Below, in pieces: positions 56,118-64,000 of a DNA stretch of 64,000 bases. This stretch comes from Rhizobiales bacterium IMCC20636 (lineage in GTDB: Bacteria; Pseudomonadota; Alphaproteobacteria; Rhizobiales; GCA-2746425). The DNA lies in assembly GCA_016865015.1 (NCBI GenBank), contig CP018226.1, positions 1,395,001-1,459,000 of the forward strand, written 5' to 3'. How positions within the stretch are numbered: position 1 is the stretch's first letter; every line of letters begins with the position of its first letter. The position numbers were made by a program, and so were the translations under genes. The notes under the pieces were generated by a model. It ran no database searches, had not been told where the DNA came from, and saw only the letters and a program-made list of their open reading frames with translations.

Positions 56118-56402
56118 TTATTTCTTCATCATGCCTTTGACGGCACCAACAACAGCCATCAATACGCCGCCGCCAACGCCGCCGCCGACGATCTGGGTTA
56201 TGATGGAGCCGATGTCGAGGCCGCCTGTGCTGCTCATGTTCAAGACCGAGCTCAATATCTGGCCGCCAAGGCCACCACCTATGATCCCGGCAATCGAATT
56301 GCCGAGGGTTCCAAGGTCCAGATTTTTGAATGTCTTACCGGCGACATTGCCGCCAACGGCCCCGCTGACCAGTTGGATAATAATTGGTAGCAACGATTCC
56401 AT
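56118..56402 (-). CDS. Small glycine-rich membrane protein
   Basis: A 94-residue protein built of hydrophobic stretches with Gly runs: MESLLPIIIQLVSGAVGGNV, NSIAGIIGGGLGGQILSSVL, IVGGGVGGGVLMAVVGAVKG, then MMKK. It has a strong ribosome-binding site (GGGGA 6 nt before ATG). Proteins of this look are widespread in alphaproteobacteria without a known role. The glycine-zipper pattern suggests helix packing in the membrane. Confidence 0.7.
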   Translation of the reverse strand: MESLLPIIIQLVSGAVGGNVAGKTFKNLDLGTLGNSIAGIIGGGLGGQILSSVLNMSSTGGLDIGSIITQIVGGGVGGGVLMAVVGAVKGMMKK

Positions 56403-56769
56403 GATATTTCCCCTTTAAGTGGAATGGTGCATTAAGATAACAACTCAGATTGAACTGCAATCAATTGGGCGTCAAGCTTGGTTCCGGTTCATCGCCAGCG
56501 CATTTCAAGCGGCTCAACCTGTTGTCTTCCGTGTGTTCAGCCTGCAGGTTTGTGGTGTCGGATCGCTTCAACAAGACCGATATTGATGGATTTCGGAGAT
56601 GCAATTGTTGCCTGTGACAGGATCGCATAGTGACCCCTTCTCTGCAAATGCAGCGTTGACGTGATTGAGCACAGAGGCAATAAACAGCGGTCTGCCGAGG
56701 CGTGGGTTTCGGAAGTCTGCCGATAGGGCGTTGGCCCCCAATTTTGTCTCTCGTTTGATCAGGTGTGAA

Positions 56770-58002
56770 ATGGATATTGCAATTGTTGGTGCGGGCCAGG
56801 CAGGTGTTTCGCTGGCAACCCGGTTGCGGAACCTGAAACATGACGGAACGATCTCCCTGATTGGCGAAGAGCCGGTTGCGCCCTATCAACGGCCGCCGCT
56901 TTCAAAACATTATCTGTTGGGCGACAAGAGCTTTGACAGTCTGCTGCTGAAGCCTGCCAGCTTTTATGATGAGCAATCCATTGCGCTTCTGACAGGCAGG
57001 CAGGTGACCTTTATCGATCGGGACAATCAGCGGCTTGAGTTCTCAGATGGCACGACCCATGGCTATGACGCGCTGGCCCTGACCACGGGCAGCATTGCGC
57101 GCACATTGCCCGCTGAAGTGGGCGGTGCGCTGGAAGGTGTGTTCACCTTGCGCAGCGCGAAGGATGTTGACGAGATTTCAGCCAGTCTGTTCGCCACCGG
57201 GGAGCGGCCTGACGGAAAACAGGGGCGGGTGCTGATTGTCGGGGGCGGCTATCTTGGTCTGGAGGCTGCGGCTTCGGCGAGAAAACGGGGCCTGCAGGTG
57301 ACGCTGATTGAAATGGGGACACGCATTTTGCAGCGGGTTGCCGGCGCTGAAACATCTGCGTTTTTCCGCAAGTTGCATCACGATCATGGTGTTGATCTGC
57401 GTGAGGGGGTGGGGCTTGACCATCTCATCGGAACTGACCGGGTGCGTGGTGCTAAATTGTCTGATGGCTCGGAACTCGAAGTGGATGTGGTGATTGTTGC
57501 CATTGGTGTTGGCGCCAATGCCGCGCTGGCCGAGAATGCGGGCCTTGTGGTTGAAAACGGGATTGTGGTCGATGCGCAGTGCCGTACATCAGATACGAGT
57601 ATCTTTGCAGCAGGTGATTGCACATCTTTTCCGCATGGCGATAGCCGAATTCGTCTGGAAAGTGTCGGCAATGCCATCGCCCAGGCTGAAGCTTCGGCTG
57701 GCACGATAACCGGCAGAGATGATCCATATGTTGCAAAGCCATGGTTCTGGTCTGATCAATATGACGCCAAGTTGCAGATTGCCGGTTTGAATATTGGCTA
57801 TGACCGCGTGGTGACCCGGAACGGGACGAGCAGTTCCCCGTCCTTCTGGTATTTTCGTGGTGATGCATTGTTGGCGGTGGATGCTGTGAATGATGGCCGC
57901 GCCTATATGGCGGGCAAGAAACTGATCGAGATGGGCCGAACGGCTGACCCCGATGCGATTGCTGATCCGGGTCATGATTTGAAGCTGTTGCTCAGGCCCT
58001 GA
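56770..58002 (+). CDS. FAD-dependent ferredoxin/rubredoxin reductase-like protein
   Basis: A 410-residue flavoprotein. FAD motif MDIAIVGAGQAGVSLATRLR; the class motif PYQRPPLSKHYLLG; the NADH motif VLIVGGGYLGLEAAASARKR; and FAAGDCTSFPHG. It belongs with the reductases that feed electrons to ferredoxins of P450 or dioxygenase systems (rhodocoxin-reductase type). No ferredoxin or oxygenase gene is adjacent. AGG lies 7 nt before the ATG at 56770; the longer ORF to 56665 is not needed. Confidence 0.87.
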   Translation: MDIAIVGAGQAGVSLATRLRNLKHDGTISLIGEEPVAPYQRPPLSKHYLLGDKSFDSLLLKPASFYDEQSIALLTGRQVTFIDRDNQRLEFSDGTTHGYDALALTTGSIARTLPAEVGGALEGVFTLRSAKDVDEISASLFATGERPDGKQGRVLIVGGGYLGLEAAASARKRGLQVTLIEMGTRILQRVAGAETSAFFRKLHHDHGVDLREGVGLDHLIGTDRVRGAKLSDGSELEVDVVIVAIGVGANAALAENAGLVVENGIVVDAQCRTSDTSIFAAGDCTSFPHGDSRIRLESVGNAIAQAEASAGTITGRDDPYVAKPWFWSDQYDAKLQIAGLNIGYDRVVTRNGTSSSPSFWYFRGDALLAVDAVNDGRAYMAGKKLIEMGRTADPDAIADPGHDLKLLLRP

Positions 58003-58171
58003 ACCGAGCCAGTGCCTAGATTTTTGCCGTCATGAACTGGCTTGTTCGTCTTCGAGGTTTCGTTATTCGCTTTGCTCATCGGTCACCCAACGAGACTGAA
58101 CGGCTGGTCTAAGTCATAATCCGCTGATAGGTTGTGATCTGTGCCATATGAAAGCCATTCGGGGACGTTAA

Positions 58172-59437
58172 GTGACCAATAGCCGAATTGAGTTTCTGAT
58201 ACGCAGATTGCGTGAACGGCTGTGGGTCAAACCACTGGGCTATTGTGTGCTGGCGGTGGCTGGTGCCTTGCTGGCGCATGCCGCTGATTTCACCCAGCTG
58301 TCTTCCTTTGTTCCGGAAATCGCCACAGAAACACTGGAAACGCTGCTCTCAATCATCTCCAACACGATGCTGGCGGTGGCGACCTTTGCGGTAGCCTCCA
58401 TGATTTCTGCCTATGCTTCAGCCAGTGGGTCAGCGACGCCAAGGGCGTTTGCGCTGGTTGTGGCCGATGACATGTCGCAGACGGCCTTGTCGAGTTTCAT
58501 CGGCGCCTTCATTTTCAGCATTGTTGCGACCATTGCCTTGACCACGGGCTATTACGGCAAGGCCGGGCACTTCGTACTGTTTTTGCTGGTTCTTCTTACA
58601 TTTGCAGTCGTCATTCTGACCTTTGTCCGATGGGTTGACAGTATTGCCCGGTTGGGACGCTTGGGGACGACGATCAAAACTGTGGAAGTGGCCGCAACCG
58701 AGGCATTGGAGAGGCGCCGCCTGTGGCCTACCCTGGGTGGTCGCTCTGCCAGTGAAGCGGTCGATGGTGGCGTGCCCGTGTTGACGGATAAGATCGGCTA
58801 TATCCAGCATATCGAGATGGAAGCGCTGCAGAGCATTGCAGAAAACAAGGGACTCAAGATCACGGTCGCCTCGCTGCCGGGCAGCTTTGTCAGTCCTGGC
58901 AAGCCCATTGCTTTTGTGAATGGTGATCAGGATGCCGTTGATGCAGATTTGAAAGCGGAACTTGTCGAAGCGTTTCTGATCAAGGATGAACGGTCCTATG
59001 ACGAGGATCCGCGCTTTGGCCTGATCGTCCTTTCAGAGATAGCAGCCCGCGCCTTATCGCCGGGCGTCAATGACCCGGGCACTGCGATTGCCATTGTCGG
59101 AACTCTGGTGCGCCTGTTTGCCGGCTGGGCGCGGCCCTTGAGCGATGATGAGACAAAGAGCATTCAATTCGACAAGGTCTATGTGCCTGAATTGTCACCG
59201 GATGAAATGTTCGGTGATGCCTTTACAGCGATTTCCAGGGATGGCGCTCAGACGGTTGAAGTGGGAGTGCGGCTTCAAAAAGCATTTCTTGCTCTGACGC
59301 AATTGGGCGATGCCACATTGGCCAAGGTTGCAAAAGACCATTCGGAAACAGCACTTTTGCGCGCTGAAACGGCCCTCACGCTGAACGCCGATATCGAGAA
59401 AGTGAAAGACCTGGCTGCAAAGGTGAAAAATGCATAG
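58172..59437 (+). CDS. DUF2254 membrane protein
   Basis: A 421-residue protein with four membrane helices in the first 170 residues (LGYCVLAVAGALLAHA, MLAVATFAVASMISAYA, FIGAFIFSIVATIALTTGYY, FVLFLLVLLTFAVVILTF). A soluble C-terminal domain includes GYIQHIEMEALQSIA and LSPGVNDPGTAI, both conserved in DUF2254. GTG start with GGGGA upstream. Function unknown. Confidence 0.85.
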   Translation: MTNSRIEFLIRRLRERLWVKPLGYCVLAVAGALLAHAADFTQLSSFVPEIATETLETLLSIISNTMLAVATFAVASMISAYASASGSATPRAFALVVADDMSQTALSSFIGAFIFSIVATIALTTGYYGKAGHFVLFLLVLLTFAVVILTFVRWVDSIARLGRLGTTIKTVEVAATEALERRRLWPTLGGRSASEAVDGGVPVLTDKIGYIQHIEMEALQSIAENKGLKITVASLPGSFVSPGKPIAFVNGDQDAVDADLKAELVEAFLIKDERSYDEDPRFGLIVLSEIAARALSPGVNDPGTAIAIVGTLVRLFAGWARPLSDDETKSIQFDKVYVPELSPDEMFGDAFTAISRDGAQTVEVGVRLQKAFLALTQLGDATLAKVAKDHSETALLRAETALTLNADIEKVKDLAAKVKNA

Positions 59438-59928
59438 AGGCCACGGGCCTGCGTCATCAGAAAACACTGAATGATCCGAGTCAGTTAGCCGAATCGCCTC
59501 TTCAGTGCCCCGAATCAACAAAAATCGTTGATTCCTCTTGAAACTTGAGGTGATTCGCTGCAGTTACCAATTGGTCTGTGTCACGAACAGAGCATTTTGC
59601 CTGACTGAGTCGCGAAAGGACGCGAATTTATTGTGCAGAGGCTTAAAATTGCGGGCTTCGTGCCTATCTTAGGAGAACGCTGAGGAAGCGCCTCGAATAT
59701 TTCGGTAAAACCGATAAGGATGGTCACGGTTAATCGGGGATTAATATCCAAAACCTATGACAGAGGCATGAGAACAGATTTGACTGACTTTCGGGTTTTG
59801 ATCTGTGTGTCTCGATTTAGGTGGTGTGAGTGCCGGTCAGGATGAAAATAGCAGATGCCGCTGGACGGCGCGACGCTAAAATTGATCGGCATGATTAGAG
59901 TTAACAGGTTTTTGGAGTAGGTGACTTC
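59438..59928. other. Long intergenic region upstream of the rpoD leader
   Basis: About 490 bp with no credible protein gene. A perfect 8-bp hairpin (GAATCAAC/GTTGATTC, 59512-59534) lies 75 bp after DUF2254 but has no T-run. The region presumably carries the rpoD promoters. Confidence 0.45.
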
Positions 59929-60000
59929 ATGAGTATTTCACGGGCGCGATATGTAAACGCTGCTGTGGCTTATGAACGGCCTGCTCCTTTCATTTTGTAA
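59929..60000 (+). CDS. Short leader ORF upstream of rpoD
   Basis: A 23-residue ORF starting [20 protein letters not shown], with GGAG upstream of the ATG. It ends 8 bp before a stable hairpin and 57 bp before rpoD. The order leader ORF - hairpin - gene resembles an attenuation or translational leader, but no run of one regulatory codon is present. Confidence 0.4.
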   Translation: MSISRARYVNAAVAYERPAPFIL

Positions 60001-60007
60001 TCGAGCA

Positions 60008-60036
60008 GCCGGGTTCGTGGCATTTGCCAACCCGGC
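60008..60036 (+). promoter_or_regulatory. Hairpin between the leader ORF and rpoD
   Basis: GCCGGGTT pairs perfectly with AACCCGGC around a 13-nt loop, followed by GTTTCGTTT. It could be a weak terminator or attenuator. It ends 20 bp before the rpoD start codon and just before its GGAG. Confidence 0.5.
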
Positions 60037-60056
60037 GTTTCGTTTGGAGAGTTTGC

Positions 60057-62066
60057 ATGTCCTTGGCAGGAAAAACAGCAGAAACAGCACCTAAGAAGAC
60101 AACGCCACCGCCAGCTGCAGGGGGCGAGGGCACAGACGGGCCATTGCTGGATCTCAACAATGCCGCCGTAAAAAAGATGATCAAGCTCGCGAAAAAGCGC
60201 GGCTATGTCACCTATGAAGAACTGAACGCGGTTCTGCCTTCCGCCGAGGTGACCTCCGAACAGATTGAAGACACCATGTCTTTGCTGTCCGATATGGGCA
60301 TCAATGTGGTCGAGCAGGAAGAAGCAGAAGAAACCGAAGAAGCTGCCAGCAGTGAAGTTGCGCAGGTGGATGACAGCAACAAATCTGTTGCTAAGGCGAC
60401 CACCGCCAAAGAACCCACCGACCGTACTGATGATCCTGTTCGCATGTATCTGCGTGAAATGGGCTCGGTTGAGTTGTTGTCACGCGAAGGCGAAATCGCC
60501 ATTGCCAAGCGCATTGAAGCTGGCCGTGAAGCCATGATTTCAGGCCTGTGTGAAAGCCCGCTGACATTCCAGGCGATCATCATCTGGCGCGATGAATTGG
60601 CAGAAGGCAATATTCTTCTGCGCGATATTATCGATCTGGAAGCCACCTATGCTGGCCCGGATGCCAAAAAACTGCAGGAAGATCACAGTGCCAAGACGCC
60701 TGAAGAACGCAAGGCCGAAGAAGAACGCAAAGCGGCTGCGGCCAAGGAAGCGGAAGATCGCGCTGCCGAAGAAGATGATGACGAGGAAGATGAGGGCAAT
60801 TTGTCGCTCGCCGCAATGGAAGCGGAATTGAAGCCTCAGGTCGTCGAAATGTTCGACAAGATTGCGACCACGTATGAAGAAATGCGCAGGCTGCATGATA
60901 AGTCGGTTGATCTGCAATTGCGCGACAAGGCGCTGTCAGATGATGAGCACGCGGCTTACAACAAACTGAGCCAATCGGTGATTGAAGACGTCAAGTCTCT
61001 GGCGCTGAACAATAATCGTATCGAGAGTCTGGTTGAACAACTTTACGACATCAACAAGCAGTTGATGTCCCGTGAAGGCCGTCTGATGCGGCTTGCTGTG
61101 AGCTATCGTGTCAAGCGCGAGGATTTTCTGTCCGAGTATCAGGGACGTGAACTGGACCCCAATTGGGTGGCCCATATTTCCGGCCTGAAAAGCAAGACCT
61201 GGCAGGCATTTGCTGAAAAGGAGGAGGGCACGATTGGCCGTCTTCGCGAGGAAATTCAGGAACTGGCAACCGTTACCGGCCTTGATATTGGCGAGTATCG
61301 CCGCATTGTGTCAGGTGTGCAGAAGGGTGAGCGGGAAGCTGCCCTTGCCAAGAAGGAAATGGTGGAAGCCAATCTGCGTCTGGTGATCTCGATTGCCAAG
61401 AAATACACCAATCGTGGCCTGCAATTCCTCGATCTCATTCAGGAAGGCAATATTGGCCTGATGAAGGCGGTGGACAAGTTTGAATACCGCCGCGGTTACA
61501 AGTTCTCGACCTATGCAACCTGGTGGATTCGCCAGGCGATTACCCGCTCGATTGCGGATCAGGCACGCACCATTCGTATTCCGGTGCACATGATCGAAAC
61601 AATCAACAAGATTGTCCGCACATCGCGCCAGATGCTGCATGAGATCGGCCGTGAGCCAACACCGGAAGAGTTGGCTGAAAAACTGCAGATGCCGCTTGAG
61701 AAGGTTCGCAAGGTTCTGAAAATCGCCAAAGAGCCGATCTCTCTGGAAACACCGATTGGTGATGAGGAAGACAGCCATCTGGGTGACTTCATCGAGGACA
61801 AGAATGCGATTTTGCCGATTGATGCGGCGATCCAGTCCAATCTGCGGGAAACAACAACCCGCGTGTTGGCCTCGCTGACACCGCGTGAAGAACGTGTGCT
61901 GCGGATGCGGTTTGGCATCGGCATGAATACAGATCACACGCTGGAAGAAGTTGGCCAGCAGTTCAGTGTGACACGTGAACGTATTCGCCAGATTGAAGCC
62001 AAGGCATTGCGCAAACTGAAACACCCAAGCCGCTCGCGCAAATTGCGGAGTTTTCTGGACAGTTAG
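60057..62066 (+). CDS. rpoD: RNA polymerase primary sigma factor RpoD
   Basis: A 669-residue sigma-70. Region 1.1 spans about residues 30-95 ([20 protein letters not shown]). Region 1.2 includes [21 protein letters not shown] lysine/glutamate-rich insert lies around 215-245. Regions 2.1-2.4 ([40 protein letters not shown]), region 3, and region 4.2 ([20 protein letters not shown]) follow. GGAGA six bases before the ATG at 60057 fixes the start. It directs housekeeping transcription. Confidence 0.97.
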   Translation: MSLAGKTAETAPKKTTPPPAAGGEGTDGPLLDLNNAAVKKMIKLAKKRGYVTYEELNAVLPSAEVTSEQIEDTMSLLSDMGINVVEQEEAEETEEAASSEVAQVDDSNKSVAKATTAKEPTDRTDDPVRMYLREMGSVELLSREGEIAIAKRIEAGREAMISGLCESPLTFQAIIIWRDELAEGNILLRDIIDLEATYAGPDAKKLQEDHSAKTPEERKAEEERKAAAAKEAEDRAAEEDDDEEDEGNLSLAAMEAELKPQVVEMFDKIATTYEEMRRLHDKSVDLQLRDKALSDDEHAAYNKLSQSVIEDVKSLALNNNRIESLVEQLYDINKQLMSREGRLMRLAVSYRVKREDFLSEYQGRELDPNWVAHISGLKSKTWQAFAEKEEGTIGRLREEIQELATVTGLDIGEYRRIVSGVQKGEREAALAKKEMVEANLRLVISIAKKYTNRGLQFLDLIQEGNIGLMKAVDKFEYRRGYKFSTYATWWIRQAITRSIADQARTIRIPVHMIETINKIVRTSRQMLHEIGREPTPEELAEKLQMPLEKVRKVLKIAKEPISLETPIGDEEDSHLGDFIEDKNAILPIDAAIQSNLRETTTRVLASLTPREERVLRMRFGIGMNTDHTLEEVGQQFSVTRERIRQIEAKALRKLKHPSRSRKLRSFLDS

Positions 62067-62098
62067 AGTCTGGAAATCCGGTTGGATGGACGCTTTTG

Positions 62099-62133
62099 AA
62101 CCCGCATGGTTGTTTTTATCATGCGGGTTTTTT
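62099..62133 (+). terminator. Rho-independent terminator after rpoD
   Basis: AACCCGCATG pairs perfectly with CATGCGGGTT around an 11-nt loop, followed by further T. It lies 33 bp after the stop. Confidence 0.88.
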
Positions 62134-62352
62134 CGTGACTCGATTCGGGTGTTCTGCTCACTACCTCCATTGAGCCAAGGAGAGCTTTTTGGCTGATCCG
62201 TTTTTGAAATTTATCCAAACGCTTGAACGCAACCAGTGGGGGGAACCCGCGCGGCTTGAGGTGCTTCAGCAGAACAGCATCCTGCATTGCAGATGTTCTG
62301 GGTCAGGCTGTTTCGACGCACGTCTCTGACAAAAGGTGGCCGTCTCAGGGAA

Positions 62353-63024
62353 TCAGGAATGGTCGCCAAAAAATGTCGGGGCATCACCTGAGTGCCATCT
62401 GGCATATTTTGTCATGATGGCGGTGAAACGTGCGGAGCGTGTAAAGCCGTTCAACGCCTGAATCAGCGCTGGCCAGCCCTGGGTGTCGAACCAGGCCCTG
62501 TCCACATTGGCGAACTGGCGTACGAAGGGCAGGATGGCAAGATCAGCGAGCGATCTGCGCGTGCCAAATAGAAATCCGTCATGGCTGGTCAGCCGGTTGT
62601 CCAGTTGTTGCAGGAACCGGGCAGCATTGTTGCGTTCGGTTATGGGGTCAGCGCCTTCGTACCGATTGGCATATTTATAGCGGTCGAGCGCGGATTTGAA
62701 GGGGCCATCATTGTCTGCGATGAGGGCCAACATTTCTGCCAATGAGCCGGTCGTTGGTGTCAGCAGACCTTCCGGATCGGACTGGCTCAATACATGCAGC
62801 ATCACGTCGAGACTTTCCTCGATAATCCTACCGTCTGGCAGCACCAGAACCGGTACGGTAGCCTTTGGTGAGGCGGTGGTGAATTCCGGCGCCTTGTCCC
62901 GCAGCAGGATTTCCCGCAATTCCACATTGAAGCGAGCAGATGCGATGGCTAGCCGCGCGCGCATGGCATATGGACAGCGGCGAAAGGAATAGAGGATGGG
63001 GTTATTGATGGGCGTTGGATTCAT
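62353..63024 (-). CDS. Glutathione S-transferase family protein
   Basis: A 223-residue GST. The N-terminal thioredoxin-like domain has a CPY motif (LYSFRRCPYAMRARLAI) and KATVPVLVLPDGRIIEES with the conserved cis-Pro and glutathione-binding ES. The C-terminal helical domain has RRSLADLAILPFVRQFANVD. The start at ATG 63024 matches the family; the longer ORF to 63150 does not. Divergent from yjbQ. Confidence 0.87.
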   Translation of the reverse strand: MNPTPINNPILYSFRRCPYAMRARLAIASARFNVELREILLRDKAPEFTTASPKATVPVLVLPDGRIIEESLDVMLHVLSQSDPEGLLTPTTGSLAEMLALIADNDGPFKSALDRYKYANRYEGADPITERNNAARFLQQLDNRLTSHDGFLFGTRRSLADLAILPFVRQFANVDRAWFDTQGWPALIQALNGFTRSARFTAIMTKYARWHSGDAPTFFGDHS

Positions 63025-63164
63025 TTTGACAGGAATAGATGATTGAATTTGGGTTGCAACCCATGCTTCCCATTCAGGTGCTAAATACACAGCTCCATAA
63101 AATCCGATGTTCCCACGCTGCAAAAGCCCGTCTAAGCTACAGTGCAACAACCCGGAGGCGCTTT

Positions 63165-63584
63165 ATGACCCAATCCATCCTGACCTTGGCCACTCATGGT
63201 CCCGGACTTTACGAGTTCACAGAAGCTGCACAAAACTTCGCGCAGAACGAGATGGTTGATTATGGTCTCCTGACGCTGTTTTGCCAGCATACGTCCTGTT
63301 CGCTGATCATTCAGGAAAATGCTGATCCGGATGTGCAGGTAGATTTGCAGAATTTCTTCAAGCGGCTGGTGCCGGACGGGACTGATGAATCGATGCAATG
63401 GATGAGCCATACCGGGGAGGGCCCGGATGACATGCCCGCCCACATCAAGGCCGCGCTGACGCAAACGCATTTGAGCATACCTGTGATGAATGGCCATCTG
63501 GCATTGGGAACCTGGCAGGGAATTTATCTGTTTGAACATCGTACAAGGCCACATCAGCGGCAGGTCGTGCTGCATCTGAGTTAG
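63165..63584 (+). CDS. yjbQ: YjbQ/UPF0047 family protein
   Basis: A 139-residue YjbQ protein: LLTLFCQHTSCSLIIQENAD, DESMQWMSHTGEGPDDMPAH, GTWQGIYLFEHRTRPHQR, with the conserved His/Glu residues. Members show weak thiamine-phosphate-synthase activity; the physiological task is unclear. GGAGG 7 nt before the ATG at 63165. The last codons overlap the start of the MITE-like element, which contributes the AG of the stop codon. Confidence 0.9.
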   Translation: MTQSILTLATHGPGLYEFTEAAQNFAQNEMVDYGLLTLFCQHTSCSLIIQENADPDVQVDLQNFFKRLVPDGTDESMQWMSHTGEGPDDMPAHIKAALTQTHLSIPVMNGHLALGTWQGIYLFEHRTRPHQRQVVLHLS

Positions 63585-63857
63585 AGCCTTTCTCCTTTAT
63601 GCGGAATCATTTGATGCCCCGAAACAGTTCATCCAGCCAGGAAGTCAGTGCAGCGCCCAATAGTGTCGGGGGCAGAGCATCGGGCAAGCTGGCTAACGCT
63701 GTCGGTGGGCTCTTCTGGGTCACCAAAGGCCGAATTTGCACGCTCGCTGGACAGCGTTACAACCCACTTGTGGTCGTAAAGACCACCGCGTCGCCTGTGC
63801 TTTGCCAGCAAACGCGCAAATCCGGTCAAATGTTTCCATATAAAGGAGAAAGGCTCT
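63583..63857. mobile_element. MITE-like element, copy 2 (complete)
   Basis: 275 bp with long imperfect terminal inverted repeats. The left end begins AGAGCCTTTCTCCTTTAT; the right end ends ATAAAGGAGAAAGGCTCT, and the match continues inward as GGAA-CATTTGA for about 31 bp. It shares its right-hand ~130 bp with the copy at 21732 and has about 115 bp extra near the left end. It codes for no transposase. It overlaps the yjbQ stop and ends 1 bp before the next ATG. Confidence 0.75.
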
Positions 63858-63858
63858 G

Positions 63859-64000
63859 ATGCCTGTTCCAGAACCAAAAAGGCAAATCATGAGTGATCCG
63901 TCTGAAGAACCGCGCGGCATGTTGACTGTGCGCACCATGGCCATGCCAGCTGATACAAATGCCAATGGAGACATTTTTGGCGGATGGGTTATGTCGCGGA
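63859..64000 (+). CDS. YciA-type acyl-CoA thioesterase (5' part, cut by window end)
   Basis: The first 47 codons are visible. GMLTVRTMAMPADTNANGDI then FGGWVMSR is the start of the YciA hot-dog thioesterase, with the catalytic Asn/Asp in ANGDIFGGWV. The start is either the ATG at 63859, served by AAGGAG inside the MITE end, or the ATG at 63889, with AAGG 7 nt upstream. It hydrolyses acyl-CoA esters in the cytoplasm. Confidence 0.82.
   Translation, partial: MPVPEPKRQIMSDPSEEPRGMLTVRTMAMPADTNANGDIFGGWVMSR

Overview
The window reads as chromosome of an alphaproteobacterium, most likely order Hyphomicrobiales (Rhizobiales). The grounds are a 215-residue Omp25/RopB-type outer-membrane protein, the MoxR / DUF58 / BatA-DUF4159 block facing a DUF1285 / Nudix / DUF6111 / CCA-transferase operon, the greA-carB and trxB-Lrp neighbourhoods, an ELM1-family gene, and yqeY followed by dnaG. 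The genus cannot be fixed from the sequence alone. No tRNA or rRNA gene was seen.

Layout. 0-13.6 kb is conserved housekeeping: an outer-membrane protein, an EamA transporter, GNAT enzymes, the MoxR block (minus strand) and the divergent DUF1285-to-CCA operon. 13.6-18.9 kb is accessory. It holds an AT-rich stretch with a gene remnant and an orphan secreted PDZ protein, a YdeI-like gene, a flavodoxin-fold gene, and three tandem copies of a 53-residue secreted peptide separated by identical hairpins. 19.2-29.7 kb starts with an aspartate aminotransferase and continues with an unusual interleaved array. The array has three related beta-barrel outer-membrane proteins plus a decayed fourth, and three PaaK/CapK-type adenylate-forming ligases, with an intact IS5-family element beside them. 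29.8-31.7 kb has msrP and then, on the opposite strand, three tandem small-RNA genes. Each of these has its own promoter, an upstream palindrome, two hairpins with CCUCC-type (anti-Shine-Dalgarno) loops and a terminator.

31.7-47.3 kb returns to core genes: a LysR regulator, trxB, ELM1, Lrp, an EEP phosphatase, a MOSC protein, greA, carB, a YpfJ-type peptidase, a Tat-exported MBL hydrolase, carA, yqeY and dnaG. rpoD, which commonly lies directly after dnaG, is displaced by about 12.7 kb. The intervening block (47.4-59.4 kb) holds an alpha/beta hydrolase coupled to a TIM-barrel isomerase, a sulfatase with a complete TRAP transporter and a MarR regulator, a Rap1a-type immunity-like protein, a ferredoxin-reductase-like flavoprotein and a DUF2254 membrane protein. 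rpoD itself is preceded by a short leader ORF and a hairpin. The window ends with a glutathione transferase, yjbQ, a MITE-like element and the 5' end of a yciA-type thioesterase.

The strongest candidates for something under-described are the triple small-RNA array with its covarying operator, the interleaved beta-barrel / adenylate-ligase locus, the tandem secreted peptides with hairpin spacers, and a 17-bp perfect inverted repeat inside dctQ.
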